A stretch of 64,000 nucleotides of DNA from JAFAGX01 sp035623335 (GTDB taxonomy: Bacteria > Acidobacteriota > Terriglobia > Terriglobales > Acidobacteriaceae): assembly GCA_035623335.1 (NCBI GenBank), contig DASPTQ010000099.1, positions 20,262-84,261 of the forward strand. The letters are read 5' to 3'. How positions within the stretch are numbered: position 1 is the stretch's first letter; each line of letters opens with the position of its first letter. Both the position numbers and the translations under genes were made by a program. The notes beneath the pieces are model-generated. The model saw only the letters and a list, made by a program, of their open reading frames with translations, did no database searches and was not told where the DNA came from. This document shows, one piece after another, positions 17,428-25,542 of the stretch.

Positions 17428-17719
17428 TTATTCTCCGCGGGGACATCCGCCGAAGGCGACACAGGCGCAGCCGCAGAGTGAGCCTGCGAGGAATACCGTA
17501 TCGCGCATGGTTCGCATCTCTCCCCGCATCCATGCCGTAGTAACAGGTCTTCACTACCCTTTTTGCCACGCGCAGCCTTTGACCGCAATAGGCGGCCATC
17601 TCCGGCATGAACCGCAGAGGATCCAGTGTCCCCTCGGAGTCCAGAATCTCGAGGATCTCGTTTGCCCTCTTCACATCTACGAGATCTCTGGGGCGAAGCC
17701 TCGTGTCCTGTCGACGCAT
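17428..17719 (-). pseudogene. frameshifted small Cys-rich conserved protein
   Basis: From ATG at 17719 one frame reads a conserved-looking sequence: RDLVDVKRANEILEILDSEG, then PLRFMPEMAAYCGQRLRVAK and RVVKTCYYGM. It then turns into Arg-rich nonsense. Switching frame near 17527-17537 continues with MRTMRDTVFLAGSLCGC and ACVAFGGCPRGE, then a stop at 17428. The joined product resembles small proteins I recall with FMPEM..YCG..RV.KR..KTC followed by a Cys/Gly-rich end. The total length of 292 bases is not a multiple of three, consistent with one extra base in ATGGATGCGG. Either the gene is broken, a programmed shift exists, or the base is a sequencing error. Function is unknown; four Cys in the second half suggest metal binding. 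Confidence 0.6.
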
Positions 17720-17906
17720 CGGTAAGATGGAATGGCTGATATTTCGAGTTGGGCTGGCGGTGGCCCTTAGAGCTTCTCAAAAGGCGCGAAAGGACCCGGC
17801 TGGCGGTGTCTCTTGATCCGGCACGCCTTCCCGACAGTCACCGGGGTAGCTTCGCTTGGGCTGGATTCGCTGAGGAGAGGAAACGGCTGGTGACCCCAAC
17901 TCTTTT

Positions 17907-18956
17907 TCACGGCACCGCAGAAGGTGCCAGAGTGGGCGTTGGAAATGCGGTAGCCTCGGCTCTTCTCGAGAGTATGTAGTGCAACCAATTGCGATATAAG
18001 CCGATGGCGGATGGAGTCCATTTGCTCTCGAGCGCCCCCTGAGCTGAGGAAGGGAAATGCTCCATAACTTCCTCTCGACGATCCTTCCGCGCCCTCTTTT
18101 CGAAATGAGCCAGCTCCTTAGACGCGATGGGATCGAAGTATCCCTCCGGCATGTTGGGATAGGTTTCCCTCTCTCCCCGCAAGAATCTCTTGATATCCCG
18201 TCGGTACTCTTTCTGCAAGGTCTGCGCGCCGTACTCGGGATGACCTTGGAAGTGTACAAAAAGACTCTTCCCTTTATTTTTCACGAAGACGTCGACGCCC
18301 GCCCTCTCCGATTCTGTGAGCACGGCATAGCCACAAGCGTGCAACTCATCGGCACGCACTTCGTTCCAACGAGAATGCGGGAATCGGACCGGATTCGCGA
18401 GCTGCCCCGTGAGCGTGTGCTCGCGGAACTTTCTGGAGTCAAACACACCAAAGCGTTTGTCATTCAAGCGATGCCGTGGAATCCCGTCGCTGTGGAGGAC
18501 GCCCGCATGCGCCGCCAGGCAGGACAAAACTGTGGAAGTCGTATTGCGTTCCGCCCAATCCAGAACTTGGACCAGCTTTGCCCAGTATGGTTCCTGCCGC
18601 AAGTCGGGTTGATGCGGTTCGGTGCCGGTGACGATAGCGGCATCAAGGTGGTCATTCCAAAGATCGTCGAGGGCGGAATAGAAGCTCTTCAGATGGGGCT
18701 GTACACGGTCGGTTCGAGGAATCCCGGGCAGGGAACTGAGCTTGACGAATATCGGAAGGTCGCCCGACGCGGCTTCGAGCAGCTCGAAAAATTGCATTTC
18801 TGTATCTTCCAGGGCCGGGTCTGGCATATTGTTAACCAGAGCAATCTTGACGGCATTCATGGACGATAGGTAGTCGCTCACCGGCGGTACGCCCCGGGAA
18901 CCCTTTTTCTCGCGCCAGCGGGTCGGAATTCGGCCTCCATCAAACACCAGTGGCAT
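17907..18956 (-). CDS. metA: homoserine O-acyltransferase, MetA-type (HTS family)
   Basis: It acylates homoserine with succinyl- or acetyl-CoA, the committed step towards methionine. The class I amidotransferase-like fold is visible: ALVNNMPDPALEDTEMQFFELL, TGTEPHQPDL, nucleophile Cys146 in SCLAAHAGVL and the His/Glu pair in FQGHPEYGAQTL. About 349 residues, with a 30-residue N-terminal extension and a poorly conserved C-terminal tail. Its ATG overlaps the stop of the sulfhydrylase gene by one base (TAATG), with a G-rich site about 8 bases upstream, so translation is coupled. The choice of acyl donor cannot be made confidently; the partner enzyme suggests acetyl. Confidence 0.88.
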   Translation of the reverse strand: MPLVFDGGRIPTRWREKKGSRGVPPVSDYLSSMNAVKIALVNNMPDPALEDTEMQFFELLEAASGDLPIFVKLSSLPGIPRTDRVQPHLKSFYSALDDLWNDHLDAAIVTGTEPHQPDLRQEPYWAKLVQVLDWAERNTTSTVLSCLAAHAGVLHSDGIPRHRLNDKRFGVFDSRKFREHTLTGQLANPVRFPHSRWNEVRADELHACGYAVLTESERAGVDVFVKNKGKSLFVHFQGHPEYGAQTLQKEYRRDIKRFLRGERETYPNMPEGYFDPIASKELAHFEKRARKDRREEVMEHFPSSAQGALESKWTPSAIGLYRNWLHYILSRRAEATAFPTPTLAPSAVP

Positions 18957-20272
18957 TACATTCCCCCCACGCTAATCGCGATTCCTTCGCTGACCTCGTG
19001 CTTCGACTTTTCCAGCGCCTGCGCCAGGTCTTCGATAATATCGTCGATGTGCTCGATGCCCACACTCAACCGAATCATCTCCGGGGTGACGCCTACCTTT
19101 TCTTGTTCCTCCGGCGTGAGCTGCCGATGGGTGGTCGATGCCGGGTGACAGGCCAAGGATCTGGCATCGCCCATGTTGACCATCCGCTTGAACAGGCGCA
19201 GTGCGTTGAAGCATCTCTTGCCTGCTTCGAAGCCCCCTTTTACCCCAAAGGTCAGAAGGGAGCAGCGCTTCGATCCCAGATACCGTTGTGCCATCGGGTA
19301 CAGAGGATTCTCCGGAAATCCTGCGTAGTTAACCCATTCCACCACGGGATGTCCGCGCAGGAACTCGGCCACTTTTCGGGCGTTGTCGACGTGCCGTTCA
19401 ACCCGCAAGGCGAGTGTTTCCACTCCCTGCAGAAGCAGGAACCCGTTGAAGGGAGACAAGGTCGCACCGGTGTTTCGCTGGCAGACCGTGCGGCAGCGCG
19501 CCACGTAGGCTGCATCTCCATAATGTTCAACGTAGACCACGCCATGATAGGCAATCTCCGGCCGGTTGAACATGTAGAAGCGCTCGGGATACTCGCGCCA
19601 GGGAAACTTGCCACTGTCGACGATCATCCCACCCAGGGTGGTGCCGTGTCCTCCCATGAACTTCGTCATGGAATGCACTACGACATCGGCTCCGTATTCG
19701 ATGGGCCTCAGCAAGATGGGCGTCGCAATCGTGTTGTCCACGATCAAGGGAACGCCGTGTTTGTGCGCGACACGTGCAAGGCCCTCGATATCGGCGACGT
19801 TGCCCGCCGGATTACCGACACTCTCGCAATAAACCGCCCTGGTGTTTTCGTCAATCAGCTTCTCCACGTCCTGGGGATGATCGGTCACCGAGAAACGTGT
19901 ATTGACTCCTCGTTTCGGCAAGATGTGCGCTAACAGAGTGTAGGTGGCACCGTAAAGCTGGGGCAGAGAAACAATGTTGTTCCCGGCTTCGACGATATTG
20001 ATGAGCGAGTACTCAATGGCCGCCATTCCGGAGCTGACGCTCAGCGCTTCCACTCCGCCTTCGAGAGCGGCGACGCGTTTCTCAAGCACGGCGTTGGTTG
20101 GATTCCCAATCCGGGTGTAGATATTTCCTTCCACCTCGAGATTGAACAGGGCCGCTCCATGTTCAGCGCTATCGAATTCGAAAGCGATAGTCTGGTAGAT
20201 TGGCACGGCCACAGCCTTCGTTGTGGGATCACCCTCCCAACCACCGTGAATGGCGATGGTTTCTCTCTTCAT
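18956..20272 (-). CDS. metY: O-acetylhomoserine sulfhydrylase / aminocarboxypropyltransferase
   Basis: A PLP enzyme of the Cys/Met-metabolism family that converts O-acylhomoserine plus sulfide to homocysteine. IAIHGGWEGDPTTKAVAVPIYQT is the N-terminal signature, YTRIGNPTNAVLEKRVAALEG follows, and PLP Lys204 lies in HSMTKFMGGHG. The C-terminal LACHPASTTHRQLTPEEQ and IRLSVGIEHIDDIIEDL are standard. Starting at ATG 20272 gives 438 residues, the usual size; the frame is open to 20347 but that extension is not conserved. It is translationally coupled to the homoserine acyltransferase. The two form a complete route from homoserine to homocysteine. Confidence 0.93.
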   Translation of the reverse strand: MKRETIAIHGGWEGDPTTKAVAVPIYQTIAFEFDSAEHGAALFNLEVEGNIYTRIGNPTNAVLEKRVAALEGGVEALSVSSGMAAIEYSLINIVEAGNNIVSLPQLYGATYTLLAHILPKRGVNTRFSVTDHPQDVEKLIDENTRAVYCESVGNPAGNVADIEGLARVAHKHGVPLIVDNTIATPILLRPIEYGADVVVHSMTKFMGGHGTTLGGMIVDSGKFPWREYPERFYMFNRPEIAYHGVVYVEHYGDAAYVARCRTVCQRNTGATLSPFNGFLLLQGVETLALRVERHVDNARKVAEFLRGHPVVEWVNYAGFPENPLYPMAQRYLGSKRCSLLTFGVKGGFEAGKRCFNALRLFKRMVNMGDARSLACHPASTTHRQLTPEEQEKVGVTPEMIRLSVGIEHIDDIIEDLAQALEKSKHEVSEGIAISVGGM

Positions 20273-20327
20273 CTCATTACCCGTAACGACGCGATGTTGT
20301 TCATGGCAGGGATCGACGACTCCTTCA

Positions 20328-21569
20328 CTACTCCGCCGTGCTGGCAACGCTGCTGCGCACCGGCATTAGCACCGGTTCGCGCGAGAGCGACTGCCGCACC
20401 GCCTCGGTCAAAGTGCGAGCGGCGAAGCCCGCGCCAAAAGCGAACCGCATGACCGGTCCGAAGCTGTTGGCCGCAGCCACTCCCACGAAATAAAGACCGG
20501 GCACGGACGATTCGAAGCTGGTCGAGAGTACCGGTGTACGCTGGACCGCCTTGATCTTGGAACGAATCTCCGGGCTGAGGAATCGCAGGCGATCGAGATC
20601 TACCTTGTAACCGGTCGCGGCGATGACATGCTCGGCTTGAAGTTCGCGCTCCCCACCGTTCTGGTCGCGAACCTTCAGATGCACCCTGCCATTCTCGATA
20701 TGCGCGTGTTCGGGCGTGCACCCCAGGCATAGCGGAACTTTGCCGATTACTTTGTCCTTCGCGAACCAACCTCCAGAAGGACCCAGCGCTGTGCGTACGA
20801 TCTCCAGCCGGAGGTGCTCGGGCAGAGGGTGAAAGAGCATAGGAAAATCGGAGTAGAAGCGCGACCGCAGGCCAGGACCGAGCCCGGATTGCGGATGGCG
20901 AATCTGCTGCCACAAGGATCGAGGTTTGCCGGTCGGCTTGGTATGGAATCTCAGTTCCTGTCGGCGCGTGACCAGCTGAACGTCCGCGCCAGCTTCATGC
21001 AGCAATCCGGCCAAATCCGTGGCCGAAGAACCACCGCCAATCACAAGCACACTGTGTCCCTTGAAACCCTCCAGGTCACGGTGGCGATAACTGTGCGAGA
21101 GAAATTCCGAGGGCAATTGCGCCAAGTTCTCTGGCACGTACGCAAAGTGTGTAATCCCAACTGCCAGCACGACCCTGCGAGCGGAAATCGTTTCGCCGTC
21201 CTCTAAACGAAGAAGAAAGCCCTGCGACGAACGCTCCACACTTACCACCATTTTCTCTTCCAGCTCTGGAACCATTCGTTCGCGGAAAGCCATACCATAG
21301 GCACTGAAGGTATCAAGGCGCACAGGAATGCCCGTGTGGGCGTACTCGATCTGTCGCTCGGCACAAAAACGCTGCAGCGTGAGCTCAGCATTCGGATCGT
21401 AGATGTTGGAGGCAAAACCGTCCGATTTGAGGAACATGCCTTTCGGCATATGCGCCACCCAGCTGTCCATCGGGCGGCCGAAAATGCGGAAAGAAATGCC
21501 GTGGTTTTTAAAATGTGCAGCCATGGAAAGGCCGTAGGGACCGGCACCAACAATTGCAGTGTCTAGCAT
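20328..21569 (-). CDS. FAD/NAD(P)-dependent oxidoreductase, flavin monooxygenase-like
   Basis: A 413-residue two-dinucleotide-binding-domain flavoprotein. The FAD site is AIVGAGPYGLSMAAHF at the N terminus and the NAD(P) site is VLVIGGGSSATDLAGLLHEAG near residue 170. AAGTGYKVD-type ATG motif (VIAATGYKVDLDRLRFL) and PGLYFVGVAAANSFGPVMRFAFG close the fold. It resembles flavin-containing and N-hydroxylating monooxygenases, but substrates in this branch are unassigned. It is paralogous to the gene at 25529. It lies 55 bases upstream of the sulfhydrylase and may be co-transcribed with it. Oxidation of an amine or a sulfur atom would fit the neighbours but is inference. Confidence 0.85.
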   Translation of the reverse strand: MLDTAIVGAGPYGLSMAAHFKNHGISFRIFGRPMDSWVAHMPKGMFLKSDGFASNIYDPNAELTLQRFCAERQIEYAHTGIPVRLDTFSAYGMAFRERMVPELEEKMVVSVERSSQGFLLRLEDGETISARRVVLAVGITHFAYVPENLAQLPSEFLSHSYRHRDLEGFKGHSVLVIGGGSSATDLAGLLHEAGADVQLVTRRQELRFHTKPTGKPRSLWQQIRHPQSGLGPGLRSRFYSDFPMLFHPLPEHLRLEIVRTALGPSGGWFAKDKVIGKVPLCLGCTPEHAHIENGRVHLKVRDQNGGERELQAEHVIAATGYKVDLDRLRFLSPEIRSKIKAVQRTPVLSTSFESSVPGLYFVGVAAANSFGPVMRFAFGAGFAARTLTEAVRQSLSREPVLMPVRSSVASTAE

Positions 21570-21844
21570 AGTTATGAAAAGCCTTCCTTGGGGGTTCAGC
21601 TTCGAGGTATCGTTCGTCTGAATGAACTAATCAAAGTGTCGGGGGAAGTTCGACTATAATATCACGCGGCCCAAGCATTCCTGCACTCCACGAACAGGCT
21701 ATGAGCGCATTTGGACGCCAGTCGGTAAGTTGTTCTGTGGCAGCAGCTTACACGATCGGAGCCAAACTAGCCTCCGGCTAGGGCTGGCAAGGGAGCCTGG
21801 TGGCGCGCAGACTGCGCTACCTTAGTTCCAGGGACCGGTGACCC

Positions 21845-22420
21845 ATGGCGGCGCAGCGACCGATCGACTTTCCACTTCCTCCCAATCTCCCCAAGCCCAC
21901 CGACGATGGGGCGGCGAAGCACCTGATGGGTATGACCATCCCCCCCTTTTCACTCCGCTCGACCAAGGGCCGGACCGTCGATCTTAGAAGCCTGAGCGCG
22001 CCAAGAACCGTGATCTATTGCTATCCGATGACCGGAGTGCCGGGAAAGCCACTTCCAGAGGGCTGGGACCTGATCCCAGGCGCTCGCGGCTGTACCCCGC
22101 AAACCTGCGGCTTCCGGGACCACTATCAGGACCTGAAGGCCCTAAAAGCCGAAGTTCTGGGACTGAGTACTCAGGCTACCGAGTACCAGCAAGAGATGGC
22201 CAATCGACTCCATCTTCCCTTCGAGGTCCTGAGTGATTTCCAGTTCAGCTTATGCGATGCCTTGCGCTTGCCGACGTTCGAGGTGGAAGGAGTCAGGCTC
22301 CTAAAGCGCTTGACCATGATCGTTCGCCAGAACAAAATCGAGCACGTCTTCTATCCGGTCTTTCCGCCGAACGAAAGCGCGGATCAGGTCCTACACTGGC
22401 TCGAAGCACACTCCCTCTGA
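21845..22420 (+). CDS. peroxiredoxin of the Bcp/PrxQ type
   Basis: A 191-residue thiol peroxidase that reduces hydrogen peroxide or alkyl hydroperoxides. Peroxidatic Cys83 and resolving Cys88 are in GARGCTPQTCGFRDHYQ, the five-residue spacing of the Bcp/PrxQ subgroup. The thioredoxin fold is seen in MTIPPFSLRSTKGRTVDL, TVIYCYPMTG and FEVLSDFQFSLCDALRLP. The insertion VPGKPLPEGWDLIP before the active site is longer than in typical Bcp. It is isolated on the plus strand between minus-strand genes, with 275 gene-free bases upstream. A separate metabolic role from the EPS genes is likely. Confidence 0.88.
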   Translation: MAAQRPIDFPLPPNLPKPTDDGAAKHLMGMTIPPFSLRSTKGRTVDLRSLSAPRTVIYCYPMTGVPGKPLPEGWDLIPGARGCTPQTCGFRDHYQDLKALKAEVLGLSTQATEYQQEMANRLHLPFEVLSDFQFSLCDALRLPTFEVEGVRLLKRLTMIVRQNKIEHVFYPVFPPNESADQVLHWLEAHSL

Positions 22421-22556
22421 GCGCCCGGTCAGCAGCCCAGGTCTCCCGCCTTGCCTTGTCTCATCATCGGGAGGAGCAAAAAGAGAATTTTGAATTTTGG
22501 GCAGGGAGGGGCGCCGCATTCTGCGTGCCGTAACCCCGGCAGCCGGATGCTGGGAT

Positions 22557-23663
22557 TCAGCCGATATGCCCATAGAGCAATCTGCCCATTGCCTGCAGGA
22601 CAAAGTCTGGCGCAAGTGGAACTACTCGCCGGAGAACTTCTCTCTTCCAGCTCTCCGGAGTCCCCATAGGCCTGGGGGGGTAGGCCCAGTAGTGCAGGTG
22701 GGTGCCAAGGGCCCCCCAACGTTCCTTGAATAAGACGAGTCCACGGTTATCGCAATCAGAACGACCCAGGTCGAGATGCTCGAGCCCCATGTCTTTGGCG
22801 TCTTCGATGGCCTTCCACAACAAGAATGCCATTCCTCCCAGCGGGTGGAACCGCGCATCGCTGCAACCGTATTTGTAAACCAGGGTGTTCTTGTGAGTGA
22901 TGGTGAGAATGCTGGCAACTGGCAGATCGCCCTTCGAAGCCACCCTTATTTTTAACTTGTCTCCGAACGACGCAATCAGTGCCTGAAACCAGGATAAGGG
23001 CTGGGGGGGCAAATATTGCCTCCGTCGTGTCACTACCAGCAGCTTGTAAAATTTTGCCAGCAGGGTCTCCGATGTTCCCTCCTGGTATTCCAGCTTCTCT
23101 CGTTCTGCCCGCCGAATCTTCCTTTGAATAGAGTCCTTGTGGAGCCGCTGAAACAACTCTTGCTTGCTTCTACCCAGATCCAGGCGATGCCACCAATACG
23201 TTCGAAAGCAGAGTGCACTCTCCGATCCCGGTTGATGGGTGATTGGCCGAATCTCGAAATACTTCCACTTGCCGGAATCGACATATGGCCTCATGTGCAG
23301 GAGCAGATCATCCAGCTCTTGAGAGGTACTTACCAGAGGTTCGCAATGATCCGAGAAAGGCAAGGAGACGAAGCGCCAGCCCGTCAACCGGCTCTTAACG
23401 CTGCAAAAAATAAGACCGTTGTCGAGAGCCATGTCCGGTGCGCTGGTCGTAATCGCTAGCGGCTCATACCCATAGGCTGACTGTAAGGTGCGGAGCCAGT
23501 TGGTGCTATGGAATACGGAGGCCTGAGGGTGCCTTTCCGTGAAAATCTCCCACCGCGGATCGGACAACGGGTTGAGTTCATAGGCCTTCATCGCACTAGA
23601 CTTCAGCCCGAGCGAAGGGTCGGAGGCGGATCTGGCTTTTGCGGCAGCTATGAAGGACGTCAT
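22557..23663 (-). CDS. FemAB-like GNAT-fold aminoacyltransferase, exosortase-system-associated type
   Basis: A 368-residue protein with two GNAT-like lobes like FemAB peptidoglycan-bridge enzymes. Landmarks are HPQASVFHSTNWLRTLQSAYGYEP at the N-terminal lobe, FQRLHKDSIQRKIRRAEREKLEY, FYKLLVVTRRRQYLPPQPLSWF, and the C-terminal HPLGGMAFLLWKAIEDAKDMG, LDLGRSDCDNRGLVLFKERW. FemAB-related proteins of this size accompany exosortase/EPS loci. They probably transfer an aminoacyl group from aminoacyl-tRNA to an amino group on a lipid-linked or glycan acceptor, though activity is not proven for this branch. ATG at 23663 has an AGGA site; an internal ATG at 23591 is the alternative. Confidence 0.85.
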   Translation of the reverse strand: MTSFIAAAKARSASDPSLGLKSSAMKAYELNPLSDPRWEIFTERHPQASVFHSTNWLRTLQSAYGYEPLAITTSAPDMALDNGLIFCSVKSRLTGWRFVSLPFSDHCEPLVSTSQELDDLLLHMRPYVDSGKWKYFEIRPITHQPGSESALCFRTYWWHRLDLGRSKQELFQRLHKDSIQRKIRRAEREKLEYQEGTSETLLAKFYKLLVVTRRRQYLPPQPLSWFQALIASFGDKLKIRVASKGDLPVASILTITHKNTLVYKYGCSDARFHPLGGMAFLLWKAIEDAKDMGLEHLDLGRSDCDNRGLVLFKERWGALGTHLHYWAYPPRPMGTPESWKREVLRRVVPLAPDFVLQAMGRLLYGHIG

Positions 23664-24303
23664 GATTCCTGGTCTCGAACGCGCCCGTTTTTTTTGAACC
23701 GCTGAAGCGAGAGAATCGAGCGGTTTCTCAATCTATTGGCGCCGAGAAACCCCTTTCGGTCTCTGGAAATAACACCCGGCGATTTCGCAGCGTCGTTATC
23801 ATCGCGTCCGACCTCAGCGACTTGCCTCCTTCGAACCTCTGCGAGATTTCTGGTCCATTCTGGCGGCAGAATGCTGTTCGAGCTCCGCAAAGCTACTCGG
23901 CGAGGACCCGAAGGTCTCCTCAGTTCCATGCCTCGCGAAGTGTAGAAATAGTCAACCAGCTTGCAGCCCGCGTCGGTCGATGTGCGGAATGCAGCTGCGT
24001 TGGTGAGGGTGGAGATTCGCAAAATCCTCCACAGGTTCAAAGATCGAGTATGAGAAACAGTTCAAAAAATGCCTTGCATGGGTCGCGCGTTATGTTGCGC
24101 AGAATGCGATTGCATCAGGAGAGATGGGGAAATCATAGCCTACGCGAATGCGACCGATTGTATAATTTTGTCAACGCTGCCTGGCAGGCTTACCTTTCTT
24201 GTCACCTTTACCGTGGTGGATTCAAGGTAAGTGAGGAATGGGCTCCAGCGAAGCTGCGGGGCCAGTCATCCGAGCCCTCAAACGGCTGTGGGAGGCCGCC
24301 TTA
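23664..24303. other. gene-free stretch of about 640 bases
   Basis: Open frames exist on both strands but none has conserved sequence, a ribosome site or typical composition. The right part (about 24050-24240) is AT-richer than its surroundings. I see no hairpin terminator or known RNA. It may be a decayed gene or the promoter region of the FemAB-like gene. Confidence 0.4.
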
Positions 24304-25542
24304 TCAAAATCCCCGTTTGATCATAAGATATGGGATCAGAATGATTTCCGCCAAGCCAGGAAGGGGGTCCTCATGACTGAACACAGCTTCTACTCGGCAG
24401 TTCCTCAAAGAGTGAAGATAGCTTCGGACATCGAGCTCACCTTGGAGAAGCGCAAGCAGGGATGCAGGGATATCCGTCGTCATGCGCAGCCAGCCCACCC
24501 CTGGCTTGCCTTTGCCGGGGATAACCGGCATTCCGACTTGGTCGGAGTAGAGCATGAGGCTGAAATCCACGCCCGCACTCGCACCCAGAGTGTGATAGCC
24601 CCAAGTTCGGGCGTTCACATCGAGCAGCTTGTATTGACCATCTCGAGGATCCAGCTTGTATTCCATTTCGACCAGGCCGTAATAATTGATCTTTCGCAGA
24701 AAGCGCTCCGAAAGCTCTTCCAGGATCGGTAGCTCCACGGTCTCGACGTAGGTACTCGCTCTGCCAAACCGAAGTGGGTGCTGGCGCCGGCGCTGCGTCA
24801 CCATCTTCCCCACGGCCTTGCCGTCGCGAAAAAATGCGCAATACGCGAACTGTTGACATCCGCCGCCCGGAATGAACTCCTGCACCATGATTTCACCCGG
24901 GCCAACCAGCTCTGACGCCTTCTCGAACAACAGCCGCAATTCCGAGAGGCTGTTGGCCGACCAGGCCTTTGCCTTCGTGGCATAGACAAAATGCTCTTTG
25001 ATCGCAGGCTTAATCGTAAACGGGGGCGCAAGGCCGTCGAGCTCGGCCAATTGATCAATATGATCGAGATAGTGGGTTCGGGGGATGGCAATGCCCAGTT
25101 CCTGCGCTAGTCGGTAGGTGTTGCGTTTGTCCCACATCCATTGGACGGTACTCCACTCCGGCGTTGGCACGCGAAACCATTGACCCAGTTCCAAGCGATT
25201 GCGCGAGAAAGCCGCGACCAGCTCCTCCCGCGTGGGATAAAGGACCCAGCCGCTTAGGCCGAGCCGCCTTCCCACCTCCAGTATGCTATCGACGGCTGCG
25301 CGCTCCGTGCGCAGGTCTTTGAGCTTCACAAAGTGGGTGCAATAGTGCGAGTACCTGGAGATCGAATGTTCGTCGTCCACCACACACACGGGGACGCCCT
25401 GGCGACCGAGACTCCGGACGATGCCGAGACCTTGATAATCACCGCCGACAACCACCGCTCCGACGGTTGCATCCGTCGTATGGACCGTGCTAGACGTTAT
25501 CGGCCGGTCGCGAACAACACTGGCTGGACTAGCGAGTTCCAT
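24304..25542 (-). CDS. ATP-grasp carboxylate-amine ligase (COG3919-type)
   Basis: A 412-residue ATP-grasp enzyme, expected to join a carboxylate, through an acyl phosphate, to an amine. The N-terminal domain starts VVGGDYQGLGIVRSLGRQG, with SHYCTHFVKLKDLR following, a signature of the COG3919 group. The ATP-grasp core shows PFTIKPAIKE, IMVQEFIPGGGCQQFAYCAF, and the metal-binding LVEMEYKLD and LLDVNARTWGYHTLGA. The substrates of this group are unknown; D-aspartate ligases are its distant relatives. It starts inside the end of the FAD oxidoreductase gene (14-base overlap), so the two are probably translated together. Confidence 0.85.
   Translation of the reverse strand: MELASPASVVRDRPITSSTVHTTDATVGAVVVGGDYQGLGIVRSLGRQGVPVCVVDDEHSISRYSHYCTHFVKLKDLRTERAAVDSILEVGRRLGLSGWVLYPTREELVAAFSRNRLELGQWFRVPTPEWSTVQWMWDKRNTYRLAQELGIAIPRTHYLDHIDQLAELDGLAPPFTIKPAIKEHFVYATKAKAWSANSLSELRLLFEKASELVGPGEIMVQEFIPGGGCQQFAYCAFFRDGKAVGKMVTQRRRQHPLRFGRASTYVETVELPILEELSERFLRKINYYGLVEMEYKLDPRDGQYKLLDVNARTWGYHTLGASAGVDFSLMLYSDQVGMPVIPGKGKPGVGWLRMTTDIPASLLALLQGELDVRSYLHSLRNCRVEAVFSHEDPLPGLAEIILIPYLMIKRGF

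Noticed and set aside
17256..17780. N-terminal extension of the AMP ligase frame (about 175 residues)
   Set aside because: Composition is Arg/Ser/Gly-rich with no family similarity. A TTG with a ribosome site lies exactly at the normal start, and another gene remnant occupies the same bases in other frames.
18057..19933. two long plus-strand frames opposite metA and metY
   Set aside because: Both lie opposite genes with full family signatures and carry no ribosome sites or recognisable domains.
23660..24376. open frames on both strands in the gap between FemAB-like and ATP-grasp genes
   Set aside because: No conserved sequence, no ribosome site and atypical residue use; treated as non-coding.
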